53,717 nt of DNA from the NCBI GenBank assembly GCA_027451825.1, contig DAIDHZ010000012.1, positions 1 to 53,717 of the forward strand. The letters are read 5' to 3'. The DNA is from Chlamydiota bacterium. GTDB taxonomy: Bacteria; Chlamydiota; Chlamydiia; Chlamydiales; SM23-39. The notes below the pieces were generated by a model. The model was not told where the DNA came from and did no database searches. It saw only the letters and a list, made by a program, of their open reading frames with translations. Position numbers and translations under genes: made by a program. Numbering within the stretch: position 1 is the stretch's first letter; each line of letters begins with the position of its first letter. Positions 32,658 through 41,536 of the stretch are shown here, one piece after another.

Positions 32658-33431
32658 ATGGCTTACACGGTGAAACAATTAAGCAAGCTCTCAGGAGTGA
32701 CAATCAGAACCCTTCACTTCTATGAGGAGATCGCTCTGCTCAAACCGGCCTATTACGGGTCCAATAAATACCGGTATTACGAAGAGCTCCAGCTTTTACA
32801 GCTCCAACAGATCCTATTCTTCAAAGAATTGGGCTTTACTTTGAAACAAATTCAAAAGGTAGTGGGGAAAAGTGATTTTAATCAATTGGCAGCCCTCTAC
32901 TCTCATAGGAAAGCTCTCGAAAAAGAATGGGAAAAAATTGGATTACTGCTGAAGACCATCGATAAAACAATTAAACATGTAAAAGGAAAAAAGCAAATGA
33001 AAGACAACGAGATATTCAATGGTTTTAATATCACATTGGTTAAGGCTAAAGAGGGACAATCTTATTCAACCGCTGAGAAAATCGTCGTTCAAAGCGTAAA
33101 GAACCCTACTAAAAACGCCGAAGAAGTTGAGAAACGAGGCAAGGCCTATTACGACAATATTACAAAGACTGCTCATGCTCTCTTCAAAGAGTTGGTAAAT
33201 TGCATCGAAAAGGGATTGGATCCTTCAGACGATGAGGTGCAAAAAATCATTAAGAGGCACCATACCTTCGCAGAACAAACTCATTCTGCGACAAAGGAAG
33301 TGTACAAAGCTATGGCTCAATTGTATGCGGAACACCCTGAATTCCGAAAACAATTGGACCCCTTACATCCTCACCTAGCCACTTTTATGGCAGAGGCGAT
33401 GAAGGTCTTTGCAGATCGAAAGTTGTCTTAA
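32658..33431 (+). CDS. MerR-family regulator with TipAS-type ligand domain
   Basis: The 257-residue protein starts with a MerR HTH: MAYTVKQLSKLSGVTIRTLHFYEEIALLKP, then RYYEELQLLQLQQILFFKELGFTL and a coiled-coil dimer helix (about 80-112). The C-terminal part (about 140-257) resembles the TipAS/albicidin-binding helical domain with KRHHTFAEQTHSAT and HPEFRKQLDPLHPHLATFMAEAM. TipAL-type proteins bind bulky peptides or antibiotics. No obvious target gene is adjacent apart from itself, so it likely controls a promoter elsewhere. The SD is AAAGGAG before ATG 32658. Confidence 0.9.
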   Translation: MAYTVKQLSKLSGVTIRTLHFYEEIALLKPAYYGSNKYRYYEELQLLQLQQILFFKELGFTLKQIQKVVGKSDFNQLAALYSHRKALEKEWEKIGLLLKTIDKTIKHVKGKKQMKDNEIFNGFNITLVKAKEGQSYSTAEKIVVQSVKNPTKNAEEVEKRGKAYYDNITKTAHALFKELVNCIEKGLDPSDDEVQKIIKRHHTFAEQTHSATKEVYKAMAQLYAEHPEFRKQLDPLHPHLATFMAEAMKVFADRKLS

Positions 33432-33477
33432 CAAGTCAGGATCTTTCCTAATAAATATTGATCCTTGAACTCATCTA

Positions 33478-33511
33478 AGAGAACCCTGTTCAGGGTTCTC
33501 TCTTGTTCTTT
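33478..33511 (+). terminator. Rho-independent terminator of the MerR gene
   Basis: AGAGAACCCTG (33478-33488) pairs perfectly with CAGGGTTCTCT (33491-33501) and is followed by CTTGTTCTTT. It lies about 46 bases after the MerR stop. Confidence 0.75.
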
Positions 33512-33561
33512 AGAAAAAAACTTTGTAAACTGTCTCCCTTAGAAAGTAGGAAATTCAAAAA

Positions 33562-34329
33562 ATGAAACAACTCATCATAATCCTGGGCGCCTTTTGTGCA
33601 CTTGTAACCTTGTCTGCTGAAATCAGAGTTGCTCCAAATCTTGACTCTATCTATGAAGAGATCCCTCAATGCGATAGCAATACTCTTTTTTTGATTGACG
33701 TGGGAGGAACTTTACTCATCCACAAAGACCCTGTTCTGCATACCAGTCATGAAAAATGGAAAGCAAAGTGGTTTCAGGAGCATTATCCTCACTTAACACT
33801 TGAAGAAAAAGTACCCTTAATTCGTGCTGTTGAGACCGATAAAAAGTGTTGGCTTCTTTCTGACACTTGGCCCAATTTGATTGAAAAGGCCCAGACACAC
33901 CAGATAAAGGTTGTTGCATTCACCAAATGCTTAATACACCCTTCAATCAACAATCTTCGTTTGGATTGGCTCAAATCCTTTGGTTTAGATTTTCATGACG
34001 ACCTTCATGAACTCTCTCATCAAAACGACTTATTTATCTATACCAATGGAGTCATCCAAACAGGTCAAAAACTGAAAGGGCCCGTGCTCAAAGAAGTTTT
34101 AAGCAAACTTAAAAAACTCCCTGAGAAAATCGTCTTTGTTGATGACAGAATAGAACAAGTAAACAGTGTTGAAGAAACGTGCAAGGAAATGAACATTCCC
34201 TTTGTAGGTTTCCATTACACAGCATTTGAAGCCTCTCCTTATCTAGATGAAAGCATTGCCCACAAACAATTAGAAACTCTGGTCAAAGAACACAAATGGT
34301 TGAGTCAAGAAGACTTTTCATCTAATTAG
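33562..34329 (+). CDS. Exported DUF2608-family HAD-like protein
   Basis: The 255-residue product has a signal peptide (KQLIIILGAFCALVTLSAE, about 19 residues) and then a HAD-like core: FLIDVGGTLL (motif I, with DxG in place of DxD), VVAFTKC, and the acidic motif IV VFVDDRIEQV. DUF2608 proteins of this layout are known mainly from Chlamydiae and Legionella-type intracellular bacteria. The altered second Asp of motif I casts doubt on normal phosphatase chemistry. It is convergent with the racemase gene. Confidence 0.8.
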   Translation: MKQLIIILGAFCALVTLSAEIRVAPNLDSIYEEIPQCDSNTLFLIDVGGTLLIHKDPVLHTSHEKWKAKWFQEHYPHLTLEEKVPLIRAVETDKKCWLLSDTWPNLIEKAQTHQIKVVAFTKCLIHPSINNLRLDWLKSFGLDFHDDLHELSHQNDLFIYTNGVIQTGQKLKGPVLKEVLSKLKKLPEKIVFVDDRIEQVNSVEETCKEMNIPFVGFHYTAFEASPYLDESIAHKQLETLVKEHKWLSQEDFSSN

Positions 34330-34340
34330 AAATCAACGAG

Positions 34341-35177
34341 TCATGAGCCAAGAAGTGCTGAGTCAGATATAGTTTTATATTGCACCTTCATACTTTGTTT
34401 TGCAGCTTCGTTCGCATGCAGTACCGTGGTATCATAAACAGGAATACCAATGTCTTCCTCGCCCACTAACATACCAAGTTCTGTACAACCAAGAAGAATA
34501 GCTCCTACACCCTGCTCTCTTAGATTTTGTATGATTTGTAGAAGGTTTTGTTTGGATCGTGCAAGGACCTTGCCTTGACACAGTTCATCATAGATAATGG
34601 AATCGAGAAGCAAACGATCTTCTTCAGAGGGGACAACAACTGTTAAGCCAAATTTATCTCCCAGGCGCTCATGGTAAAACCCATCTTCCATAGTAAATTG
34701 GGTACCGAGCAGTCCAATTTTCTGAATATGATGATTCACTAAAACGTTGCCAGCGGGATCGGCTATGTGCAAAAAAGGAACCTGCACAGCCCCTTCAATT
34801 GACGGAGTCATCTTATGTAATGTATTGCAGCACAAAATAATAAAGTCAGCACCGCCACTTTCCAGAACCTGTGCTGCATGAGCTAACTCCTGACCAACAT
34901 CCTCCCATTTTCCTTGACGTTCAAGGTTAACAATCGGTTCATAGTTAAGGCTATATAACAAAATTTTAGCCGAATTTAACCCGCCTAAATGCTCACGTAC
35001 AGATTGATTTAACAATTGATAGTAGAGAGTCGTTGATTCCCAGCTCACTCCGCCGATCATACCAATAGTTTTTTGTTTCACAGGCATATGACTCTCTTTG
35101 TCACGAATATTTATTTCCACAGCGTGTCCAGAAAAACAACCCAAACACAAAATTAAAAGAATCTTATTTATAGTCAT
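34341..35177 (-). CDS. Exported Asp/Glu-racemase family protein (RacX-like)
   Basis: This 278-residue protein carries an N-terminal signal peptide (TINKILLILCLGCFSGHA, about 20 residues). It then shows a racemase domain with GMIGGVSWESTTLYYQLLN, the first catalytic cysteine in ILCCNTLHK and the second in LLGCTELGML. Both cysteines are present, so activity is likely. I start at ATG 35177 (AGGGTG upstream) rather than the GTG two codons earlier. An exported amino-acid racemase could act on periplasmic D-amino acids or on host amino acids. The gap 35178-35443 upstream shows TATAAT at 35417 for the next gene and nothing else. Confidence 0.85.
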   Translation of the reverse strand: MTINKILLILCLGCFSGHAVEINIRDKESHMPVKQKTIGMIGGVSWESTTLYYQLLNQSVREHLGGLNSAKILLYSLNYEPIVNLERQGKWEDVGQELAHAAQVLESGGADFIILCCNTLHKMTPSIEGAVQVPFLHIADPAGNVLVNHHIQKIGLLGTQFTMEDGFYHERLGDKFGLTVVVPSEEDRLLLDSIIYDELCQGKVLARSKQNLLQIIQNLREQGVGAILLGCTELGMLVGEEDIGIPVYDTTVLHANEAAKQSMKVQYKTISDSALLGS

Positions 35178-35443
35178 TTTCACCCTGATTTTTCAATGTC
35201 GTTTCACAGCTGACAAGAATACAAGCCTTCCATTTATAGAAATAGAATTTTCCTCAAAGACAGTACTTTTCTCAACACGAATTGTAACAAAGCCAATTTT
35301 GTAGGAGCGATCAACGATTCTATTCATTCATTAAAAAATAAGCTGCAGAAAGAAGGATTATTTTATATTAAAATTTAAAACAATAAATTACATTTACATC
35401 TCATCAAGGTAATTCATATAATAAATCTGTTTTCAAAAGTTTT

Positions 35444-36319
35444 ATGTCTCACACCATTAATTTAAGCACATATTTCACTCAAAATCACTACACTCAATTT
35501 CTTCATCAACAAGCTGGATATATAGTGCCCATGTTCTATGAAATCCGAAATCATCAAGGAGACCTTAAAGGATTTTTATTAGGCACGTGTCATAACTTAC
35601 CAAGATTTGGAAAGTCCTTTACAGATGTCCCTGAAATATTGAGCACTCATTCAAAAGTTTGGGAATGCTTTAAATTGGCCAATCGAATCGTTGGGGAGAC
35701 TGATCCCCACGTAATGTACCCATTCTTTCTAGGCAGACCTTTTTCACTCGGTGAAAAAGAAAAACGGATGGATAAACAACGTGAACGAGGTATAGAACCC
35801 AAGATGGATGATATATTTATGATGGAAGCATTTAAAACAGGTAAACAATACCTAGGATTGGAAATGCCCACTGATCCATGTTACATTCGAATGAAACAGG
35901 AACATGAAATCGCCTATTTTTTCGATCCAAAGGTCTCAATTACTTTAATAGAAGGAGAAACTGATATCATCAGACATCAACAAAAATTGAAAAGACCACT
36001 CTCAAAGGTGGAAAACATAATGAAAAGAGCATTTCTTTCAGGATCTGAAGAACTTCTATGTCACGCTTTGTCCAATGACTCTCCGGAAGAGAAAAAAGAA
36101 ATGAGAGAACGCAATCACACTATGGCCATTCGAGCAGATGCACTCATGCAGCAATCAGAAATCCTTTCTTTTATAGCAATTGGAGCCGCTCATCTACCCG
36201 GGGAAGAAGGAATGTGCTCCCTGCTCCGTCAAAAAGGGTATGCAGTTCAAAGAGTCTTTACATCTCACCAGCAACCAGAAAATGCAAAAAGGAATTTTCA
36301 TGACTCCGATCCAATCTGA
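35444..36319 (+). CDS. TraB/GumN-like protein
   Basis: This 291-residue soluble protein has the TraB/GumN pattern. Near the N-terminus is GFLLGTCHNLP, equivalent to the first GxxH motif. At the C-terminus FIAIGAAHLPGEEGMCSLLR plus QKGYAVQRV is the second conserved GAAHLxGxxG motif. The middle is divergent. TraB/GumN proteins are metallohydrolase-like and often exported; this copy has no signal peptide. It overlaps the next gene by 20 bases, so the two are probably translated together. A secreted effector is plausible but unproven. Confidence 0.65.
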   Translation: MSHTINLSTYFTQNHYTQFLHQQAGYIVPMFYEIRNHQGDLKGFLLGTCHNLPRFGKSFTDVPEILSTHSKVWECFKLANRIVGETDPHVMYPFFLGRPFSLGEKEKRMDKQRERGIEPKMDDIFMMEAFKTGKQYLGLEMPTDPCYIRMKQEHEIAYFFDPKVSITLIEGETDIIRHQQKLKRPLSKVENIMKRAFLSGSEELLCHALSNDSPEEKKEMRERNHTMAIRADALMQQSEILSFIAIGAAHLPGEEGMCSLLRQKGYAVQRVFTSHQQPENAKRNFHDSDPI

Positions 36320-37607
36320 TCACTTCTTATCCAACATTCTCAATTCCTTGAACTTCTCCCATGAAATATCCCTAGATTTTGCAATCTCAGATGCACAAAA
36401 TTTAGCTCATGCACAGCTTTTTTTTAAAGTAATGAACAGATATTTTCCTCACCTGAAAATACTTCGTTCAGCCTATCAACACAATCGCACCTTTCTCAAT
36501 CAGACTATTTCCATAATCAACACGCCTTGCAAAGAAGATCTCGAAGATAGAAAAAGGAAAGTCTCTCATTTATTTTTTCATACCCTCTCAACAAGTGACT
36601 ACGATCGAAGTTTGATTCCTCCTAAAAGTCCGCTTGAATCAATTTTGGACAATGCTGTTTACTCGTCTCATGATCAGCCGGATGAGATAGATCCCATAAC
36701 GGGGCAAAGAATTCACGAAACAGTTACAGAAGCTCTTTTTGCGCGACGCTTAGGTGTTAAACCGAAAAAAGCTCATTCTGAGTACCATTCCGTTTATTAC
36801 CTTCTGGATCGATCTAAAAAACGGCTGGGAATTTTTAAACCACCCAATTTTGTCGAACCATTAGAAGATCGATATGGAGCATCCGAAGACAGAGAGGCTC
36901 ATCTTGCTGAAGCAGCAAGTTTTGTTGTAGATAAATTCTTAGGGACAAAAGTAGTGCCTCATACACAACTATTGACATGCTCTCTTTCATCATCGATAAA
37001 AATTCCGGCGACAGGAAGTTTTCAATTTTATGTTGACGGCTGCGATCTGGATAGCCAACTGGAAGGAGAAAATCGATTCGATCCAAATCACGAGCAACTC
37101 GCGACAAGACTTGACACTCCTCTAAATCGAAAATTGCAATTTCGCAATCTTGAAGAGTTTGCTTTTTTCGATCTACTAACAGCAAATAATGACCACCATT
37201 TCAAAAACATTTTACTTCAAAAAATAACCGAAAATGTCTGGGATCTGGTTGCCATTGACAATGCCAATTCCTTCCCGTGGTGCCATGATTTGGATCTTCC
37301 TCCTTATAAAATGCATCCAAATCATTGGTTTAAGTGGAGCACCTTACCTCAATCGCAGAGATCATTTTCTGCATCCCTAATCACTCGAATCAATGCATTG
37401 AATCCAGATCATTTAGAAGAGGTCGCAAGGCGTGCATTGATCCATCAAAATACCCCTTCTTCAATAGAGCATGTTGAAGGGAAAATCAAAACGATGAGAG
37501 ATCGTTTTGATCGAATCAAGCTTCTTGCCAATCAAAAAGCATCTTTGCGTGCAATTGCCAAGGACATATTGACCTTAACTCGTTCAAGTAATTTCATAAA
37601 CATCTAA
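36300..37607 (+). CDS. PI3/PI4-kinase-like protein
   Basis: The 435-residue protein has the lipid-kinase signature in order: LGIFKPP (Lys180, ATP-binding), RYGASEDREAHLAEAASFVVD (196-211 region, matching the R-E-x-A-A-Y-x-x-D block), VVPHTQLL (218), catalytic-loop FFDLLTANNDHHFKN (289-303; D298-H-H-x-x-N303, against the usual DRHxxN) and VAIDNANSFPW (Asp320, the DFG equivalent). An N-terminal 130-residue helical part is unrecognised. I start at ATG 36300 (AAAAGGA upstream). The fold is that of type II PI4-kinase-like proteins, used by intracellular bacteria to alter host phosphoinositides. A protein-kinase or HipA-like role is an alternative. Confidence 0.65.
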   Translation: MTPIQSDHFLSNILNSLNFSHEISLDFAISDAQNLAHAQLFFKVMNRYFPHLKILRSAYQHNRTFLNQTISIINTPCKEDLEDRKRKVSHLFFHTLSTSDYDRSLIPPKSPLESILDNAVYSSHDQPDEIDPITGQRIHETVTEALFARRLGVKPKKAHSEYHSVYYLLDRSKKRLGIFKPPNFVEPLEDRYGASEDREAHLAEAASFVVDKFLGTKVVPHTQLLTCSLSSSIKIPATGSFQFYVDGCDLDSQLEGENRFDPNHEQLATRLDTPLNRKLQFRNLEEFAFFDLLTANNDHHFKNILLQKITENVWDLVAIDNANSFPWCHDLDLPPYKMHPNHWFKWSTLPQSQRSFSASLITRINALNPDHLEEVARRALIHQNTPSSIEHVEGKIKTMRDRFDRIKLLANQKASLRAIAKDILTLTRSSNFINI

Positions 37608-37648
37608 TTATCAACAATCTACCATCTTAAAGAACAGAAGGCGAACTA

Positions 37649-37678
37649 TTGTTAATAAACAAACCTTCAGTGTATAAT
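37649..37678 (+). promoter_or_regulatory. Candidate sigma-70-type promoter
   Basis: TTGTTA (37649-37654) and TATAAT (37673-37678) are separated by 18 bases. The start codon of the P-loop gene is 26 bases further on. It fits a housekeeping promoter well. Confidence 0.55.
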
Positions 37679-37703
37679 TAAAGTAATAATATTATGGTAA
37701 TAA

Positions 37704-38798
37704 ATGGCATCTCCTATTGATAAAAAAGCTCCTACCTCTACAACTATGGTAGTATACGACTCAAAGTTTGCACAGCCTCATGTTGATAGAATTTCCCTTC
37801 TTTTTCAGGCCTCGTGTAAATCAGACTTCGAATCTGAAAAATATGCGGCAAAACATCTAAAACAATATGGAGAAGGACACATTTTCATTCTGCTAGGCAC
37901 TTCAACTGCAGGAAAAACATCGATCATGCATCAACTCATGGAAGAAGTTCCCAATACCGTTGGAACATCTATGGATGAATATGGCCCAGCTTATGATGCT
38001 GATCTGATTCGCGAAAACGCTCCTGAGTTATATGCTAAAATGGCGCTAGCTATGGAGCATTCTGATATTGCACACGCAGTTTTTGCAAGTAAAGAAGATG
38101 CTGTCCTCTGGAAGGAGAACACTTCAGCAGAAGTGCTTCAAAATGCACAAGACGCTTTAGTACAAGCTCGAAAGCAAGCAGACTCATTTCCTCGAGTCCC
38201 TTTTGCAGTAGTAGAATCACATATGTTGGATCATATTATCAGCGAATCTACTAAAGGAAAGAATGTTATCTTTGATATTTTCGATTCGAATTTATTCCTA
38301 GAACGAATGCTCCAAAAGAATTTCTACGCGCCGTTAAAACGTGGGTTAGTATATTGTCCATTTCATGTTCTCTCAGAACGTGTCCTACAAAGAAATACCA
38401 AAGCTCTCAGCGTGGGAGGGAATCCTGAAGATTGGCGTTCCCCTATTCAACCTTTAATGGAATTCATCCAATTTTACCAACCCGCAGAAGATGAAGATAC
38501 TGTTATCGATACATTAAATCGAGAACAAGTCGAATTAGCTTTTGCATCAGCATATAAACAAGAAATCACCTATTGGGGTGAACGAGCTTCAATTGACCCT
38601 CGCGCTGCTGAAAGACATGCTATACTGACTGCTGATCACGACCAATTAAAGAAAGAGATAATGACAAGCCTCGGATTTTCTCACTTAAGTGTTATCGAAA
38701 TAAAAATTACCCCAAAGTTCAAAGGGTTTGATTACTTGTTTAATACCCATGTGATGAAACCTCACGAAGCGACGGCTATCATTCAAGCAACGTTATAA
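37704..38798 (+). CDS. P-loop protein, zeta-toxin-like kinase candidate
   Basis: This 364-residue soluble protein has Walker A LLGTSTAGKTSIMHQL (about 58-73). An acidic motif MDEYGPAYDADL follows 24 residues later. The arrangement resembles zeta-toxin or chloramphenicol-phosphotransferase-like kinases, with an unusually long C-terminal part (VFDIFDSNLF, then LAFASAYKQEITYWGER). No signal peptide. It stands alone with its own promoter, downstream of the PI-kinase-like gene and with no antitoxin nearby, so a host-directed or metabolic kinase is more likely than a toxin-antitoxin module. Confidence 0.5.
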   Translation: MASPIDKKAPTSTTMVVYDSKFAQPHVDRISLLFQASCKSDFESEKYAAKHLKQYGEGHIFILLGTSTAGKTSIMHQLMEEVPNTVGTSMDEYGPAYDADLIRENAPELYAKMALAMEHSDIAHAVFASKEDAVLWKENTSAEVLQNAQDALVQARKQADSFPRVPFAVVESHMLDHIISESTKGKNVIFDIFDSNLFLERMLQKNFYAPLKRGLVYCPFHVLSERVLQRNTKALSVGGNPEDWRSPIQPLMEFIQFYQPAEDEDTVIDTLNREQVELAFASAYKQEITYWGERASIDPRAAERHAILTADHDQLKKEIMTSLGFSHLSVIEIKITPKFKGFDYLFNTHVMKPHEATAIIQATL

Positions 38799-38949
38799 GA
38801 AATCAGATCCAACGAACTTGACGTATGTTATCTCCTTTTTATCGTGCCTTCATTTCTGAAGAAGGAGATGATCGAAGAGATCTTTTCCATCCACCACTTT
38901 TCTTCCAAATACATCGAGTGGAAAAACCTTCATCCAATCAAACAAAATC

Positions 38950-39357
38950 CTACCGAGCTTGTGCAAAATACGAGGAAGCAGAATTTAAACAAGAAGATGC
39001 CAATGGATCGATTTTCTCCATCCATGGATATAAAACAATGAGAGCAAGAACAACCTTTCCAGACTGCAAAACAAAATCTTTTGCTTTACGGTACTCTTCA
39101 TCTGCTGCATCACGTAAAGCCGCGGATGCTTTTACATCAGACACATCCAAACGAACACCGCTTGGGTCACAGTAATATTTCCCATCTAATCGTGCCATAT
39201 ACAGAGTACATAACCTGGAAATCGCTGCTGTTGTTACAATAGCCGTGAACCTCGAGGTTACCCAGTAGGCTCCTGTGAGAGTCTTTGCTGCAACACCAAC
39301 AGATCCATAGGCACTTCCTAAAAAGACATTTTTTGCAATTGATAGACTTGAGTTCAT
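38950..39357 (-). CDS. Hypothetical small protein with hydrophobic segments
   Basis: This 135-residue protein begins MNSSLSIAKNVFLGSAYG and has two moderately hydrophobic stretches (about 10-50, Ala/Val/Thr-rich, and VVLALIVLYPWM near 100). ATG 39357 is preceded by GGAGGG at four bases, so the frame is very probably translated. It is convergent to the P-loop gene, and the 151 bases between them hold no clear feature. Function unknown. Confidence 0.6.
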   Translation of the reverse strand: MNSSLSIAKNVFLGSAYGSVGVAAKTLTGAYWVTSRFTAIVTTAAISRLCTLYMARLDGKYYCDPSGVRLDVSDVKASAALRDAADEEYRKAKDFVLQSGKVVLALIVLYPWMEKIDPLASSCLNSASSYFAQAR

Positions 39358-39493
39358 TTTCCCTCCATTGAAAAGACCCGGATAGCTTATACAACAAATT
39401 TACAACGTTCAACTCAAATAATTTATAACCGTTGAAATCATGAAGATCATCCTATACAATGACTACTGAGACCATTAAGTCATGGTATAATTG

Positions 39494-40426
39494 ATGCATC
39501 ATTTGACATTATTTGCTCAGCAGAATCTCTCGCATGCGCAGCGCACACCATCTTTTGAACTCTCCAAACAAATCCTTCTCGAAAAAATCCTCAATCGAGG
39601 AGATCTGCCTTATATTTCTGTCGAAAAACAATTAGAGCTTCTCCAAGGGTTGTCGGAATCCAAACTGGGTCAATTTCTAATAGAGAGAGGCGGTCTCAAT
39701 GGCTATTGGACTCATTACGTCATCACTCATCCGGAAAACAATCTTAAAAACCCATTGAATTCTCTTGAATCTTTCATCCTTGAACGGGCACCGACAAGCT
39801 TAGCAACACAAGAGCGATTCCAAATTTTTAAATCTCAAATTCAAAAGCGAATTCAAGAAGGATGCTCTTTCTCATCGATTCCTTGTGGACTCATGGGAGA
39901 CTTATTAGATCTTGATTATTCAGGGCTCCACACATTCACACTTTGTGGCATCGATTTAGATCCTGAAACTCTTGTCTTAGCAAAAGATCATGCAAAAACA
40001 AGAGGACTTCTCGAACACTGTCAATTTTTCGAAAAAGATGCATGGGATCTTCAATTGCATGAAAAATTTGATCTCATCGCCAGCAATGGACTTTCCATTT
40101 ATGAACATAATGATCAAAAAGTGATCGATCTCTACCGTCAATTTTATAATGCTTTAAAACCAAATGGCACTCTTGTAACTAGTTTCTTGACTCCCCCACC
40201 TGCTCCCGGTTTTAAAACAGAATGGCTATCTACTGAATTAAATCCACAAGATGCTCTTCTTCAAAAAATCATCTTCGTGGATATTTTAGATGCCAAATGG
40301 CAAGCCTATCGCTCAGAAGCAACCGTGAGAAATCAACTCTTACAAGCCGGTTTTTGCAATATCGAAGTCTTTTATGACAAAGCACATATTTTCCCAACCG
40401 TAGTTGCAAAAAAATCCTCAATATAA
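39494..40426 (+). CDS. Class I SAM-dependent methyltransferase
   Basis: This 310-residue protein has a Rossmann-fold methyltransferase core from about residue 125. Motif I is altered (CGLMGDLLDLDYSG in place of ExGxGxG). CGIDLDPETLVLAKDHA follows as motif II, and DLIASNGLSIYEH with ALKPNGTLVTSFLTPP gives motifs IV-VI. The N-terminal 120 residues (LIERGGLNGYWTHYVITHP) form a helical family-specific domain. ATG 39494 is preferred to the TTG just before it. The substrate is unknown. Confidence 0.75.
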   Translation: MHHLTLFAQQNLSHAQRTPSFELSKQILLEKILNRGDLPYISVEKQLELLQGLSESKLGQFLIERGGLNGYWTHYVITHPENNLKNPLNSLESFILERAPTSLATQERFQIFKSQIQKRIQEGCSFSSIPCGLMGDLLDLDYSGLHTFTLCGIDLDPETLVLAKDHAKTRGLLEHCQFFEKDAWDLQLHEKFDLIASNGLSIYEHNDQKVIDLYRQFYNALKPNGTLVTSFLTPPPAPGFKTEWLSTELNPQDALLQKIIFVDILDAKWQAYRSEATVRNQLLQAGFCNIEVFYDKAHIFPTVVAKKSSI

Positions 40427-40431
40427 ATCCA

Positions 40432-41388
40432 CTAATCGCGCCACCACTTCACTTGCTTTACATAAGAGTCGAAATCCGCAGAACGGAAATCCCCAAAAAT
40501 CGTATTTTTTAAAGCAAAACCAAACAAGAACTCATCCCCAGATAATGAAACCAAAGTGTAAGGTTTCCCTCTTAAGACAGCGATCTGATCTTCTTTCACA
40601 AATGAAGGATCCTTTTCAAATTTTTGACCTTCTCCGAGGCTTAAAATATGAGCCTTCATCTCATTTAGATGCGCTTTATAAGAATCAAAACAATCTAAAT
40701 TTTTCTGATCCCATTGAATATAAAAATATCCTGAACTCTGCCAATCTTTGATTTGTAAAAGATAAGGCTGATCCCTATTTTGGCTTGGTATCACTCTGCC
40801 AAGGCGAGATTCAAGTAGTACGTGTAGTTGATTGTTAGGATGATTACAGATCCAACCCTTGAATGGAATTTCTTTGACTGCAACCCATTCTTCATCAGAT
40901 GATGTTACTTTTCCAAGAGAAGAAACAGAAAGACAATGCTTTAACTGCTGCCAAACGTTAGTATTGAAAATCTTCCTCTTAGGAAGAGAATACCAAATCT
41001 CACTTACGTAACGATCCATTACATAACACGCATACTTCGCATTTCCAATAACAGCTTCAAATCCATCGCTCAAGGGACTCATTTTTACAAAGCCTTTTTT
41101 AAGTCTTTCCATTCCTTCTTTTGCGATCTGTTCACTCTCAAACTGACTCACTTTCACACTGCATCCATATCCTCCTTGAATGGGAAAAAGAATAAAATTC
41201 CCCTCACTTTCAACAGCCGATGCATCTCCCATCCCCCATTCTTCAGGGAAAGTAAATACATACTCAGTATTTCCTGCGACTAAAACAAAACTCTGACTCA
41301 ATACATTGGGAACACCTTGAATTGGCTGAGGAGGCTCTAAGCCACAAATCGAAAGAACAAATAAACAAAAACAAACAATCCACTTCAT
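40432..41388 (-). CDS. Hypothetical exported protein
   Basis: This 318-residue protein has a short signal peptide (KWIVCFCLFVLSICG, about 16 residues) and is otherwise soluble and rich in beta-strand-like stretches (SFVLVAGNTEYVFTFPEEWG, GYFYIQWDQKN). The family is not recognised. A conserved-looking WGMGDASAV segment follows the strand that begins the mature part. It converges with the methyltransferase gene, five bases apart. Export is well supported; function is unknown. Confidence 0.7.
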   Translation of the reverse strand: MKWIVCFCLFVLSICGLEPPQPIQGVPNVLSQSFVLVAGNTEYVFTFPEEWGMGDASAVESEGNFILFPIQGGYGCSVKVSQFESEQIAKEGMERLKKGFVKMSPLSDGFEAVIGNAKYACYVMDRYVSEIWYSLPKRKIFNTNVWQQLKHCLSVSSLGKVTSSDEEWVAVKEIPFKGWICNHPNNQLHVLLESRLGRVIPSQNRDQPYLLQIKDWQSSGYFYIQWDQKNLDCFDSYKAHLNEMKAHILSLGEGQKFEKDPSFVKEDQIAVLRGKPYTLVSLSGDEFLFGFALKNTIFGDFRSADFDSYVKQVKWWRD

Positions 41389-41536
41389 AAATTCCTAAGG
41401 GAAAAATCTCGCCTCGCGAGTATACATTTTCTAAACAGATTTTATCAAAATTTTCCTTTCGTTTTTTCTGAATCCTCTTGAAATAATGTTCATTCATTTG
41501 TTACAAATTTCCCACTTCTAAAAGCGGAGCATAAGC

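Noticed and set aside
38825..39175. Plus-strand frame of 116 codons after the P-loop gene
   Set aside because: It overlaps the minus-strand gene at 38950-39357, which has a strong GGAGGG site, and its composition is not protein-like.
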